Source: Strigamia acuminata (lineage: Eukaryota; Arthropoda; Chilopoda; Geophilomorpha; Linotaeniidae). Taken from it: DNA of 64,000 bases. The DNA is taken from assembly GCA_949358305.1 (NCBI GenBank), contig OX442314.1:52895369-52959368 (forward strand). Direction: 5' to 3'. Position numbers and translations under genes: made by a program. The notes under the pieces were generated by a model. The model made no database searches and had not been told where the DNA came from. It worked only from the letters and a program-made list of their open reading frames with translations. This document shows positions 54,098 to 64,000 of the stretch, one piece after another (the stretch's first letter is position 1; each line of letters opens with the position of its first letter).

Positions 54098-55624
54098 AGC
54101 TTTACCAAAAATTTTACAAAGTTATCAAAATAACCTGCAAACATTAGATTATCTTTAATCTAAAAAAAAAAGTAAATGAAAACAAATTAAGCAATTAAAG
54201 CATCTGTTTGATTAGCTTGTTGCTAAAAAGCTCAAGTTTTTAACTTTTTGAACTTTTGTCTGGTGTTGAAGTTTATGTTGCACAATATGAATTTAAAACA
54301 AGTTTTGACTGTTTTTGGTAACCGTAAAAGTTACAATAATCACCACAAAATGCACTTTGGCGACCCGAAAGAGAAATGTGCTGCGGCATAAATAAATGAT
54401 TGTTCAATTTACTTGCATTTTATCAGAAATACTGTGTCAATAAACTTCATTTAGAATACCAACAGGGTATTTTTCACTTTTTGACTGAAGCTATGTTTCC
54501 TCATTTGTTTGCTAGTCTAGTTGGTGCTGCCATCAAGTGGCCACTTATGTATTTAAAATATTAATAAAATTGTTCCTTTAAGCAATGATGAAATCAATTC
54601 TAAAATAAGATCCACAGAAACAAAAAATTCGAATTTGTTTAAAATTGAAATTTTACTGACTGCAAGCTCAAACTACACCCAAGATTTTTATTCAACTCAA
54701 ATTTATTCAGGTTTGGATTGACCCCATTTTGCAATTGAGCTTATAAGAAACTGTTAGCAATTCGAGTGACTCACTCATCATCTCCTCGGTGACGATTTAA
54801 CTGCCACTACTTACTACGTCCAAAGATACAAAAAAAATTGTCTACGTCAGAAAATTGATTATGAAATGCATCAGAAATAAAATTCATGAATTATTGATCA
54901 TTGCAAGCATTCAAAACGCAAAACGTTTCATTTTTCTATTATAAATATTGATTTGGAAAGTCCAGTCAAAAAAAATAAACTTTATTTCTACGTTTAAATA
55001 TTTTGATGGTTTGCTTGCCAAGAAGAGATTTAACCACCTTACCATTGGTATGGTTTTTTAACAGTGGTCCAGACAACCTTAGCCTTGACCCCTGTATCGA
55101 GAAACAAATGCCCACATGCTTTTTCCACTGAATTTTAAGAGTTTTCAAGCACCTGGTGAGCAAACTTAAAAACACTGAAATGACTGTAATTTCTTCTTCG
55201 TCGTGGGCGTACCAACAAGACAGAATGAATTATAAATAAAACGTTCTAAATGTAAATTTCAAACATAAACTGTACCAGACGCCAACTGTACTTTGTTGCA
55301 GCAGCACGCACAACCAACACACACGTCGTAGGTAAGTTAGCTTTTAAACATAATGGTTGATACAACTTGGAAATAGATTTAGGAAGACATAGCCATACTA
55401 ACCAATTATAATTTTATTTTATTAAGTTTTAATTTATTTTGTATGTTGCTAAACTGTTTTGTCATGTAAGAAAGTACAAAATGTCAGAACCAATTCAATG
55501 ATTTGTTTCTCAAACTTTGTTTTGAATTGATCGTCCGACTGTTTACTGATAGTTGCTTAGTCACTTGCTTACAACTGCTGTGACGATTTGCCAACCGTAG
55601 AGTTGTGAAGCCCAAAACTCAAAT
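54098..55624. other. Intergenic, no gene recognised
   Basis: AT-rich. A minus-strand ORF of 69 codons at 54966-55175 has no recognisable similarity and is not called. Nothing else stands out. Confidence 0.45.
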
Positions 55625-55775
55625 TAACTGTGACTGCTTGGCCACCCAAGGGTCACCTGCGTCACTGTCATCACACACTGCCCAATGGCTCCGAGGTCAT
55701 CCCGCCCTTGGGAAGCACTATGACCTAGTGTAGGGAAGGAGGGAGCTGACTGTGAGTGGTGTAGAGGCCAACAAC
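55625..55775 (-). repeat. Dispersed repeat R1, copy d (inverted, 3' part)
   Basis: On the minus strand it shows the R1 end: CACCACTC...CAGCTCCCTCCT, a GATGACCTCGGAGCC block, GTGTGTGA, then CAGGTGACCCTTGGGTGGCC. It lies in opposite orientation 430 bp from copy c. The 430 bp between (55776-56204) hold no feature. Confidence 0.5.
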
Positions 55776-56204
55776 CCAATCTGGAGTCCCTGTCTCATTA
55801 TTGACGTGAGCATGATTCCTCTCGTCCCAAAGTTGCCATTTATTTTATATTCTTTCTGAATATTTTTGAAATCAAAATGGTGCGCCAGTATGAGGTGAAG
55901 AGAAGATCGTTCACCAAGGTGCAAAGCAAAATGTAACAAAAACTGGGGCATAAAGTAAAACAAAATGCAATCAAAATTTGACACAAAAAGCAAAACAAAA
56001 TAGCGGACACAAAAAAAATTTTCCAAGTTCAAATCTCGGACAGGGCCCTCATTTGTGACTGATATGGTCTTCGCCAGGGCAATTAGAGGATCAATTTCTC
56101 TGGTGTGGGACGCATACTCACGTAAAATAACGGAGACTCCCTAATATTGGGTGGTTAGCCTTTATTACGTTGTCTAGGGGTATGGGAAATCCTGCTATCC
56201 GTTG

Positions 56205-56640
56205 CGGGGGTGTCACAAGGCACGCCGCACCGGCAACCGACCCGTCACAAACTAGGCGGGAGCCCAATGGGTGACGTGGTCGGTTCAACTTTACATTCAT
56301 GTCGTACTCACCTACGACCCACAGTAGCCACTCATGGAGGCTGCATCATGGAATCCGCCATGACACTGAGCGTCTCTGTGGTGAATGGGAAGGAGTGCAG
56401 AGACCACACAGTCGGGACACGTCTTGTCCCCTTGATACTATAGCACCTCAGACTCTCCCAACCGTCCTGGTCGGTGTCCGCACTCTCTCTCTCTCTGCAA
56501 CTTCTCCACACACCACTTAGCTCCCTCCTTTTCCCGGGGTAGATCACCTTGCCCAATGAGGGGGTGATCTTGGGGCCGCATGGTGGTGTGTGACAGTGAC
56601 GTTGGTCACCCCAGGTGGCCTGACAATCACAGGCTAATTA
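56205..56640 (+). repeat. Dispersed repeat R1, copy c
   Basis: Longest well-preserved copy. Begins near CGCACCGGCAACCGACCCGTC, with GGGTGACGTGGTCGG, TACTCACCTACGACCCA, CACTCATGGAGGCTGCAT, a CT-rich run, and ends at GGTGGCCTGACAATCACAGG. No coding signal. Confidence 0.6.
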
Positions 56641-56668
56641 GATTCAGACGAGCGCGCAAGATTTTGGC

Positions 56669-57570
56669 ATGCATAAGGACATGCTGTGTCGTTTTCCCCT
56701 TGTTTACTTTAATAAAATTCGTAAAAGACGCCAAATTTATCTCCCTTTACCTTTAAGAGAACGGTATTTTCGCACATTACATTATCCCCCTGTTGTAGGA
56801 CACATGGGCAGAGAAAAAACATTGCATACATTAACACTAGAACGGCCAGACCGGTCATTTTGACCGGTACAGCTGTTTAAACAGCTGCAGCAATAAACCC
56901 AATGGGTTTACGGTGCTGCTAATTTGTGACTTTAGCTGATTTATGATGCTTTATATCATAAATCATCAAAAGTTGAATTTTTCTTAAGAAATAATAAAAA
57001 AAAAGTGAATTGACCTAGAACGGCCGAAACCGGTTAAAATGACCGGTTGAAATCACCTGAACAATACGTGCACCAAACTGCACTAAACGTGCACCAAACG
57101 TGCACCAAACGTGCACAATATGTGCATACAACGTTTTGGCATCAAACTGATTCAGTAACACGCGAAACATGCGAAGAAAATACCAAAACAAAAATTGATG
57201 GTTTTTATAAAATCTGATAAAATTAAAAACGGAAATTTAATTTTATCAGGTTTTATAATAACCATCAATTTTTGTTTTGGTATTTTCTTCGCATATTTTG
57301 CGTGTTATTGAATCAATTTGATGCCAAAACGTTGTTTACACGTATTGTGCACGTATTGTAAAAGTATTTTGCATATTTGGTGCACGTACTGTTCACGTTA
57401 TTGCAACCGGTCATTTTAACCGGTTTCGGCCGTTCTAGGTAGGCCGAAATTCCGGCCGTTCTAGTGTTAAAAGCGCAGGTTTACTGGCCAAAAATGCTGG
57501 AGGACATTCAAAGTTGGATTCAAGTGGGTGACAAATTAAACCACACTTATTCAAGTGCGATACCATCATT
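56669..57570 (+). pseudogene. Integrase zinc-finger relic split by a MITE
   Basis: 56669-56834 encodes an LTR-element integrase N-terminal segment (LPLRERYFRTLHYPPVVGHMG, H-x-n-H). The reading frame resumes exactly after the MITE at 57471 with a YWPKMLEDIQSWIQ block. The CxxC expected after WIQ is degenerate. No catalytic core follows: it runs into the partial C-type LTR. A decayed gypsy or BEL-type fragment used as an insertion target. Confidence 0.6.
56835..57466. mobile_element. piggyBac-like MITE with TTAA target duplication
   Basis: 632 bp. Perfect terminal repeats CACTAGAACGGCC / GGCCGTTCTAGTG with TTAA on each side (56831-56834, 57467-57470), as in piggyBac-group transposons. A second copy of the terminal motif (CTAGAACGGCCGAAACCGG, 57018; inverted at about 57420-57440) and a foldback of about 100-bp arms around 57240 make up most of the interior. 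GCACCAAACGTGCACC repeats lie at 57065-57125. No transposase ORF. Confidence 0.8.
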
Positions 57571-58635
57571 AGATGGCGCCACTAGTATTAGCGGCAAATT
57601 CAATTCCAAAACGAATATTTCTTGCAGAAATAACACGGAAACATATTGCTATGTTTGTTATAAATAAACTACATCATTTATGCAATAATATAATGATATA
57701 TTATTGTTGTTTAAGTAACAAAACATCTTGTTGCGAGTGATTTAGTACATGTGACGTGAAACACATTCTCGGAATGTATTTCCTGTCCTGAGTATCCAGT
57801 TCCGGTTTATACTAAAGGATTAGCATAATGTGAACTTTGCATCCCCGTATCAACTTCCGGTGATACGGGATTGGTAGATTATAATCCACTGGACTATATA
57901 ACTCCTGACAACAGGAAGTTAAGACAGTTGTATTTGTTTCTGGTTATTTAGTTCATGTTTCATGTCAAATAACTGTTCTTTGCAACTCGAGCATGGTTCT
58001 GCTGAACCATGCAGCTCCGTCAATTGAAAGCGAAGGTCGGACTACTTATGTTTCCGTCAACAGTCTCGCCGAGAAGACCAGCCTTGTGCGTACGGTATTC
58101 TCCTGGCAGGACAATAGAGCCATGTGCGGTACCAAAGTATTCAGTAACCGTTAGTAGCATTGTTACTGTACGAGATTGGTTCCATCACTTGATGGTGCCA
58201 AAACAGTTTGCATGCTTGGTAAAGAGCATGTAGTTACCGCAAGTAGCACCAAGTGTTTGGCTAGGTGATCTCCGCAGTAATGATGCCAAAGCAGTCTGTT
58301 TGTGAGTAGTACCTCGTGTGGTTAATTCTGTTGTGCGGGGCTGCGAGCTATACCCCCCTGTGTATCAGTACCGTCTACCACCGTACTGTTACATAGGGCA
58401 CGCGCGATACGGCTCTACTCGACAAGGCAAATTATGACGGCAACTGTGTGTTGCGACGACTAACCCTAATATTTTGATAGCCGATAAAAAACTCAATTGT
58501 TTAACTTGAAGACAAGTTAACAACCCAAATAAGTCACGAGCCTTATTTTACATTATAAGGAAACATTTCGTAACAATAAATTGGAAACAATTTATTAGTC
58601 AAATCAAACGACAGAAACGAGTCGTTTTAAACTTT
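57545..58635 (+). repeat. Partial LTR related to element C (C1)
   Basis: Collinear with 61325-62470 of the LTR at 61240-62991. Shared: TAGATGGCGC, TATCCAGTTCCGGTT, CCGTATC-ACTTCCGG-GATACGGGATTGG, a TATA-type ACTATATAACTCC (about 57894-57906), ATGGTGCCAAA-CAGT, GTAGCACCAAGTGTTTGG, GATGCCAAAGCAGTC and GCAACTGTGTGTTGCGACG. Both LTR ends are missing, and it stops where the channel-gene duplicate begins. Confidence 0.7.
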
Positions 58636-58759
58636 TTGAATGCAGCTACTGAAAATACTAATTGAATCATTCTTTAGTCTCGTATTTCTTTGACAGAAAA
58701 AGTGAGGTATATTTGCCCATCAGAACGCCTCTACTGAGTGACATCTGGGAAAATAAACT

Positions 58760-59946
58760 ATGGATGTACAGAAGCCGTATCAACCATTTGGTCGGATTCA
58801 ACAACTTAGAAAGAAACAAATGAAACAAGTTATTTGCAGTGTTATTGCAAGTCAGAAAGAGATTCCATTATTTATCAGATCTCTAGAGAACATTTCAAAA
58901 AAGAAAAAAACTATGCTAATTCTATTTACAACACTACTTGTAATCAATTTGGTGGCTTGTTCCTACCAAACTGTCGATCGAATATTGCATTACATGGACG
59001 AACCAACCACAGTTAACACATACATGATTGAAACACCACATGGTCCGTTTCCATCTATTTACGTAAATCCAGAAACTACACAAGAACTTAGTAATTACCT
59101 CGCCAACCGGAGTGGAAACAGCAATTTTAAACAGCAATGTGAATATGTTGTAATATATGAACTGTTCAAGACGATGTATCCTGAAGATGTAATGGAACTA
59201 ATGAGAAAACCTAGCTATATAACTGATGCACATTTTTCTGTGGTAAATTAATTTTTTTTTTTAATAAACATTTTTACCAAAATAAATTTTTGCAGCACAA
59301 CTCAAGATTCAATGTGACCGTTAAAAATCATGAATCAATTGTATGGCCAATCGCCCAGATTTCGAGTAGTAAGTCAACCAACAATTATTGCCGTTTGATA
59401 TTCTAACTTCTTTTTCACATTAGCGTTTGAATTTCCATATGGAAATGAAAATAACAAAATGGTAATAAAGTTTAATTTTCCCAAAACATGCATAGAGTAT
59501 CACGTGAGTAGTAATTCTAGGAATATATATTTTCACTTAACAATAAACACTGCAAAAAAGTTCTAACAAACCTACAATGTTTGTTACCAAATATTAAGAA
59601 TTCAAATTTAACATTAAAATCATTGTTTCAATTAAGCTTGTCATAGATCCATCACCAGTTATCTATCATATCTCAAATATCTTTGCGGACATTTTTGCCA
59701 TAAGAGAAGGCCTAAAGAATCAAGTCATTGCTACTGTGCAAAAAGTAAGGGATACAATAGAAGTAATAGCAATAACAGCTTAGTTAAGAAATTTTTAAAA
59801 AAGGAAATTTCGAAAATTTGAAATTGTAACAACAATAAAATTTCAATCTTGTTTTAGTACCACTTCATTAATACCACGAGACAGCGTTGCAACAATAACT
59901 TACATGACTGCTTGCAACATTGTTTAGTAAAAGCAATGAAATGCAG
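58760..59946 (+). pseudogene. Truncated second copy of the DEG/ENaC gene (exons 1-5)
   Basis: Exons 58760-59242, 59296-59368, 59424-59503, 59637-59744, 59858-59946, identical in length to exons 1-5 of the gene at 24385, all in frame with intact splice sites. Introns are also conserved. Homology spans about 58636-60054, roughly 95% identical by eye. Encoded changes include MDVQ for MDAQ and several in the extracellular part. After intron 5 starts, the sequence switches to element C material. Exons 6-11, with TM2 of unit 1 and all of unit 2, are missing, so no functional channel can be made. The intact introns show DNA-level duplication, not retroposition. Confidence 0.8.
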
Positions 59947-59980
59947 GTAAACAACTTTTGGAATTCGTACAAACAGTGGC

Positions 59981-60733
59981 ATGGCCAGGCATGAACAAAA
60001 AGAATCAGTTCTCAAATTATGGCCGCCCTCGAATAATAGCCGCAGCCACTATTCGAGAATTCCGCCAGAAGCTCTAGAGAGTTCCCGAAAACCACAGAGT
60101 ACGACAGTCATCGATAAAGGATGTCAAACGGTATCCAAGGAGAACGAAAAAGAAGCCGAAAATGAACTTCTTGTGGAACCCTTTTTCCCTCCACCAGGAG
60201 CGAAAATAGCGCATCTATTCGAATACGAGGTGAGCTACTATTTTCCGACGCTTTTTAGAATTGCCGAGAAAATCACGGAACAAATGCGCTCAGACTCTAC
60301 CGATCCCTCGAATATCAATTATGCTGTCCATGTGATGAAATTGATATTTAACGCCAATCGAGGCGAATCTTTTGCTGTGCTGGAGCACATATGGACACTG
60401 TTAATTGACAGAGTCAACACCGACGGAAAAGGATTAATAAACCCTTCATGGTTCTACGGACTCCCCTGCATTGCGGAGATATACGACGCTTCGAAGAAGG
60501 CTATTGAAGAAAGTTATGAGTTAGTTGAGAAGACTCCAGAATATGAACCAAGGTCTCCGGAGTACGCGCCGAAATCTCCACCCGCAGAAGATATAGGTGA
60601 AGAACCCAATTTCGTCATCGACCGAAGACCAGCGGAATTTCTTCCCCTAGAAAAGTCCGAAGTCGGTGAGTCCAGTGAGACTCTTAAGAAAGAGAGTGAA
60701 GGATCGGAGTCTGATGAAGAAGAAGTCAAGTGA
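59981..60733 (+). CDS. ORF of unknown function, probably C-terminal ORF of element C
   Basis: 250 codons from an ATG that lies in channel-gene intron sequence. Homology with the first gene copy stops at about 60054, so roughly the first 25 residues are intron-derived and the rest belongs to the adjoining element. Content: a charged linker with IDKGCQT, a predicted helical part (FEYEVSYYFPTLFRIAEKITEQ), then two YEPRSPEYAPKSP-like repeats and an acidic tail ending SDEEEVK. The stop is followed by a 506-bp AT-rich stretch, a polypurine tract and an LTR, the same position as ORF3 of element A, whose tail is also acidic. The cysteine clusters of A's ORF3 are not present. Not recognised. Confidence 0.5.
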   Translation: MARHEQKESVLKLWPPSNNSRSHYSRIPPEALESSRKPQSTTVIDKGCQTVSKENEKEAENELLVEPFFPPPGAKIAHLFEYEVSYYFPTLFRIAEKITEQMRSDSTDPSNINYAVHVMKLIFNANRGESFAVLEHIWTLLIDRVNTDGKGLINPSWFYGLPCIAEIYDASKKAIEESYELVEKTPEYEPRSPEYAPKSPPAEDIGEEPNFVIDRRPAEFLPLEKSEVGESSETLKKESEGSESDEEEVK

Positions 60734-61239
60734 CTCGCGGAGTTAATTTTCGAATTTAATAGAATTTAAGGAAAAAATGTTAGAATTAACGAAAAACTCA
60801 AAAGTATTCTGTTTAGTATTTAATAAGCGGTTGTGATATGCAAAAGTCATGTTATTTTTAAAAAAAAAGGAAAATCGAGAGATAATCCTATAAATCAAAA
60901 GAAATCTTTTAATAATTGTTAAGCTAAAAAGAAATAATTTACCAAAAAATTATGTTAAGATTCCCGTTATTTGAAATAATAATTGTGTGAAGAAATGAGG
61001 CTAAGTGTTGTAAAGTTCCAAGTTTGTTTTATTGTAACCAAATAATATTTTATTCTTGATAATTCATTAAAAAAGAATTGTTGCGCACATCAGAAATATG
61101 AAATTTATTTTGAGTCACCCGCATACGCACTCAGCTGTTCGGGATGAAAAAAGTCCTGTTTTGAGATATTAATAAAATCATTTCGCAAGAATAACATAAA
61201 CTTATGAATAAAATTTATAAGTTGAGTAATTAAGGGGGA
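60734..61239 (+). other. Element C 3' UTR with polypurine tract
   Basis: AT-rich, non-coding, ending in TAAGGGGGA directly before the LTR TGTATGACGG. This corresponds to the GGGGGATG tract of element A. Confidence 0.6.
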
Positions 61240-62991
61240 TGTATGACGGTTTATAAGTGCTATTTATTAATAACACGGCCGAATTTTAAGTGTTTTTTGC
61301 GAAACCCGCATTTGTCAATGCTCCGAGTCGCCACTAGATGGCGCGATTATAATTCAGCGGTAAATTCGAATTGCGAGTTAAGAAAACTGGTAAATAAATA
61401 TAAGAATATATTTATTTGTATGAAACGACACTTTATTAGGATTAATATAAATATATATTAATAATTATTGTTCACACTAAGTGATGGGAATCTCTAGTTC
61501 AGCAGAAATGGAGATTTGATAATCCATCGATCAACCGATCGATGTGATTGGTGGATCCATTTCCGGTCCTGGGTATCCAGTTCCGGTTGTGGTGTGAATT
61601 AGCATATTGCTCCTCCGTATCCACTTCCGGCGATACGGGATTGGAGGGATTCGTGGAACCCATGTTCCAATTGGTTGATTGGATTAATCTCTAATCCAGT
61701 CAGGTTATATAAACCCAAACAACCGGCCATCCGGCAGCTCTGTTTGATTATTTCTGTTTGGTATTGTTACTTAAGAAATATGATTCGTTGTTCACGTGGA
61801 AGACCGTTTAGTTCTTTGGTTCTTTGTTGATTCGTTCGCAAAGAACCGCGGCATGATTCTACAGAATCATGCCACCGCCGGCAATTGAAGTCGAAGTGCT
61901 GGGATTATTATGTTGCATAAATGTTACAGTCTACGGTTGCGACGCCGAAGGAGAACCCGCCGTTGTGCAATTCAGTATCCTCCGGACAGGACCAAGTTGT
62001 CTTTTTCGGTATGAACGTATTCCGTTACCACGAGTAGCATCGGTATTGTTGAGAATCGGTTCCTTCACCTGATGGTGCCAAAGCAGTCTGTTTTACAGTA
62101 ACCACGAGTAGCACCAAGTGTTTGGCAAGCTGATTCTCATGGTATTCGATGCCAAAGCAGTCGGTCTATTATTAGTACCGCGAGAGATAAAACTGCTGTG
62201 CGGAGCCGCGAGCTATCGACCCCTGTGTACGTGGTACCGTCAACCACTCGATGGACGACCGTGCTGCGACGCCGGGGACGCTTGATACCGTTCTGCATGG
62301 CAAGGCGTATATTCTAATCGATGGCAATTGTGTGTTGCGACGGGAAGCTTAATCTTCATTTTATTTATAACAGCAAAACTTAAACTCGACAACCAGTTGG
62401 ACCAAAATCAAGTCAGAAGACTTAATCTCATATTGAACTCAATATAACCGATAAGTTGACGACAACTTATTCCCGAAATATCTAAATAAGAATTCACAAC
62501 GATATGAATTAAATATAATTCATAAGTGGAATATTGATAAGTAAATGAATACATTTACTTACACCAATATCCTCCCAAAGTTGTGGCGGTGCAGATAAAG
62601 TCAACCGCAATGCTCAGATCATTCGATTTATCGACGTGCGATAGTTTACACAGCGAACCAAGGAAACCAGCGAAGCCGTATCGGACTCCAGGACACAGCC
62701 ATCCGGCTTAAGATGACATCTATAATCAGGTCGAGCGATGGGGAAACCGCTCCCTTATCCCAGACACGTAATGATATTATTTTAGGACCAATTGGCCTAT
62801 GCTTTGTATAGTTTAATAGTCAGTTAACTTGCCAAATGTCGGCATTAGTCCTATGTATAATTTAGCCTTGATATTATTGTTTACCAACAATAAACTGTCT
62901 TGTATTTATCTCGTATTGTATTCACTGTTTATTTATTGCGATCTCTTCCCGGTACCATTGTTAAATGGGAGTTGTGGTCGTCACCGTCACA
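61240..62991 (+). repeat. LTR of element C (C2), 1752 bp
   Basis: Starts TGTATGACGG after a polypurine tract and ends GTCACA before a primer-binding site, so it has 3'-LTR context on the left and 5'-LTR context on the right. Length 1752 bp, the same as element A's LTR, although the sequences are diverged. A TATA-like GGTTATATAAACC lies at about 61703-61715. Repeated blocks containing GATGCCAAAGCAGTC and GAGTAGCACC occur at 62070-62170. Confidence 0.8.
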
Positions 62992-62993
62992 CG

Positions 62994-63011
62994 TGGAGGT
63001 CCCACCGAGAT
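62994..63011 (+). promoter_or_regulatory. Primer-binding site, tRNA-Gln type (element C)
   Basis: TGGAGGTCCCACCGAGAT, two bases after the LTR. Its complement matches the 3' end of insect tRNA-Gln as I remember it (ATCTCGGTGGGACCTCCA), apparently without mismatch. An exact second copy lies at 63239-63256. Confidence 0.8.
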
Positions 63012-64000
63012 TAGGTTGCAATTAAATTCGATTGAATTGCAACAGTGAATATTGGAGATAAATATTTAACTAAAAGATTTAAGTTAAAAATAGACAGATT
63101 AAATTTTCAGTTTATATTTCCATGTGAAGAAGTTAAACTGATGAAATAGAAATACGTAGTAGATTTTCCTTCATTATTTTCGTTTGAAGATTTTAGGGAT
63201 TTCAAAGACTACCACCTAATCTCACACGTGGAGGTCCCACCGAGATTAGGTTGCAATTAAATTCGATAGAATTGTAAAAGTGAATTTTGAGATAAATATT
63301 TAACTAAAAGATTTAGTTAAAAAACAGACAAGTTTCAAACCATGTTTATTTTCTTGAGAAACACCAAAACAGTCCTTTAACTAGGAATTTCGGAAGTTAT
63401 AGACCTATCACACGATCACTGAAATAGGTTGCAAATTAATTCGATCGAATTGCAAAAGCGAATCTTGAATCCGATATTAACTAAAAAATTTTAGTTAAAA
63501 CAGACAAATAGATTTTCAGTTTATATTTTCATGTGAAAAGTTAAACTGACGAAATGGAAACGTTTAGTGAACTCTCTTTACTATTTTCGTTCGACAATTT
63601 AAGGAATACGAAGTATTTTAAATAAGAAATCAAAAAAGTTTCGAGTGAAATAAGAATACAGATATTTTTTTTCGAAGTTTGTTTTATTTCGAAAAGCTAA
63701 AAACATACAAGTTTAGAAGGCGGACTTCTTACGAATTTATCTTTCCACCTGAAAAGTTAAAACGAAGAAAACACCGCAACTATTTGGAAATATTTACAAG
63801 AAATTAAGTTTCCTGTAACTGTACGTCGACACCGATAGCCAGCGACCACGCGCCATAGCAATACGCGTCGATCTCCGTATCAAACGCAGCAGGGAAACTA
63901 CTCAAACCTTCAACGCAAGGTGCGAACGAATGCTTGGAAATTATGGCGGACAACAGATAAAAGACAGCGGAGAAATGTTACAGAAGGTTCGTAGAGATTT
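63012..64000 (+). other. Element C leader with tandem repeats; element continues past the window
   Basis: Three imperfect direct repeats start at about 62990, 63235 and 63410, each beginning CACACG and containing AGGTTGCAA-TTAA-TTCGAT-GAATTG and AACTAAAAGATTTAG. The second repeats the whole primer site. The third has lost it. From about 63650 the sequence is unrepeated, with no ORF long enough to call before the window ends; gag would be expected further on. Confidence 0.65.

Noticed and set aside
54966-55175. 69-codon minus ORF
   Set aside because: Short, without recognisable motif or neighbouring gene structure.
58760-59946. Processed (retroposed) pseudogene
   Set aside because: All four introns between exons 1 and 5 are present with intact splice sites.

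Overview
The window looks like repeat-dense nuclear DNA of an invertebrate animal, probably an arthropod or a close relative. The species cannot be named from the sequence. The clues are AT-rich intergenic DNA, short GT-AG introns of about 50-130 bp, a DEG/ENaC ion-channel gene, and a mix of Ty3/gypsy, Ty1/copia, DIRS, LINE-type and small DNA transposons. I found no bacterial-style operons, rRNA, tRNA genes or CRISPR arrays.

Layout. 1-3324: a partial LTR related to element C below, a solo LTR of element B, and a degenerate tandem repeat. 3325-17698 (minus): element A, a 14.4-kb Ty3/gypsy-like element with two almost identical 1752-bp LTRs, a 4-bp target duplication, gag, pol in the -1 frame, and a third ORF in the env position. 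That third ORF has no envelope features and encodes a basic/serine-rich, cysteine-cluster protein. 17.7-24.3 kb: decayed repeats, perfect hairpins, a 3' fragment of a B relative with its LTR, and a small DNA transposon. 24385-28328 (plus): an 11-exon DEG/ENaC gene whose continuous reading frame encodes two complete channel subunits in tandem (777 residues). 28.3-33.7 kb: LINE RNase H remnants. 33691-39163 (minus): a structurally complete DIRS-like tyrosine-recombinase retrotransposon, inserted inside a decayed copia integrase and carrying two apparent spliceosomal introns. 39.2-43.4 kb: copia RNase H remnant and minisatellites. 43413-54097 (minus): element B, a 10.7-kb Ty3/gypsy-like element with apparently identical 1017-bp LTRs and a pol with a long unexplained C-terminal extension. 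54.1-57.5 kb: dispersed repeat R1 and a TTAA-flanked MITE inserted in an integrase relic. 57.5-64 kb: element C fragments (partial LTR, ORF, 1752-bp LTR, primer-binding site, leader repeats) surrounding a truncated second copy of the channel gene.

How the parts relate. A and B both end gag with the canonical -1 frameshift heptamer AAAAAAC in the right phase, one copy in A and two in B, with pol open in the -1 frame. A and C have tRNA-Gln-type primer sites and LTRs of equal length, so they look like one clade. B has a tRNA-Pro-type site. The only host gene I can support is the channel gene. Its 5' half was duplicated about 34 kb away and then caught between pieces of element C.

Most noteworthy: the fused double DEG/ENaC gene, element A's third ORF, the B pol extension that is also preserved in a separate relic, and the DIRS element in which removing two introns merges three reading frames into one.
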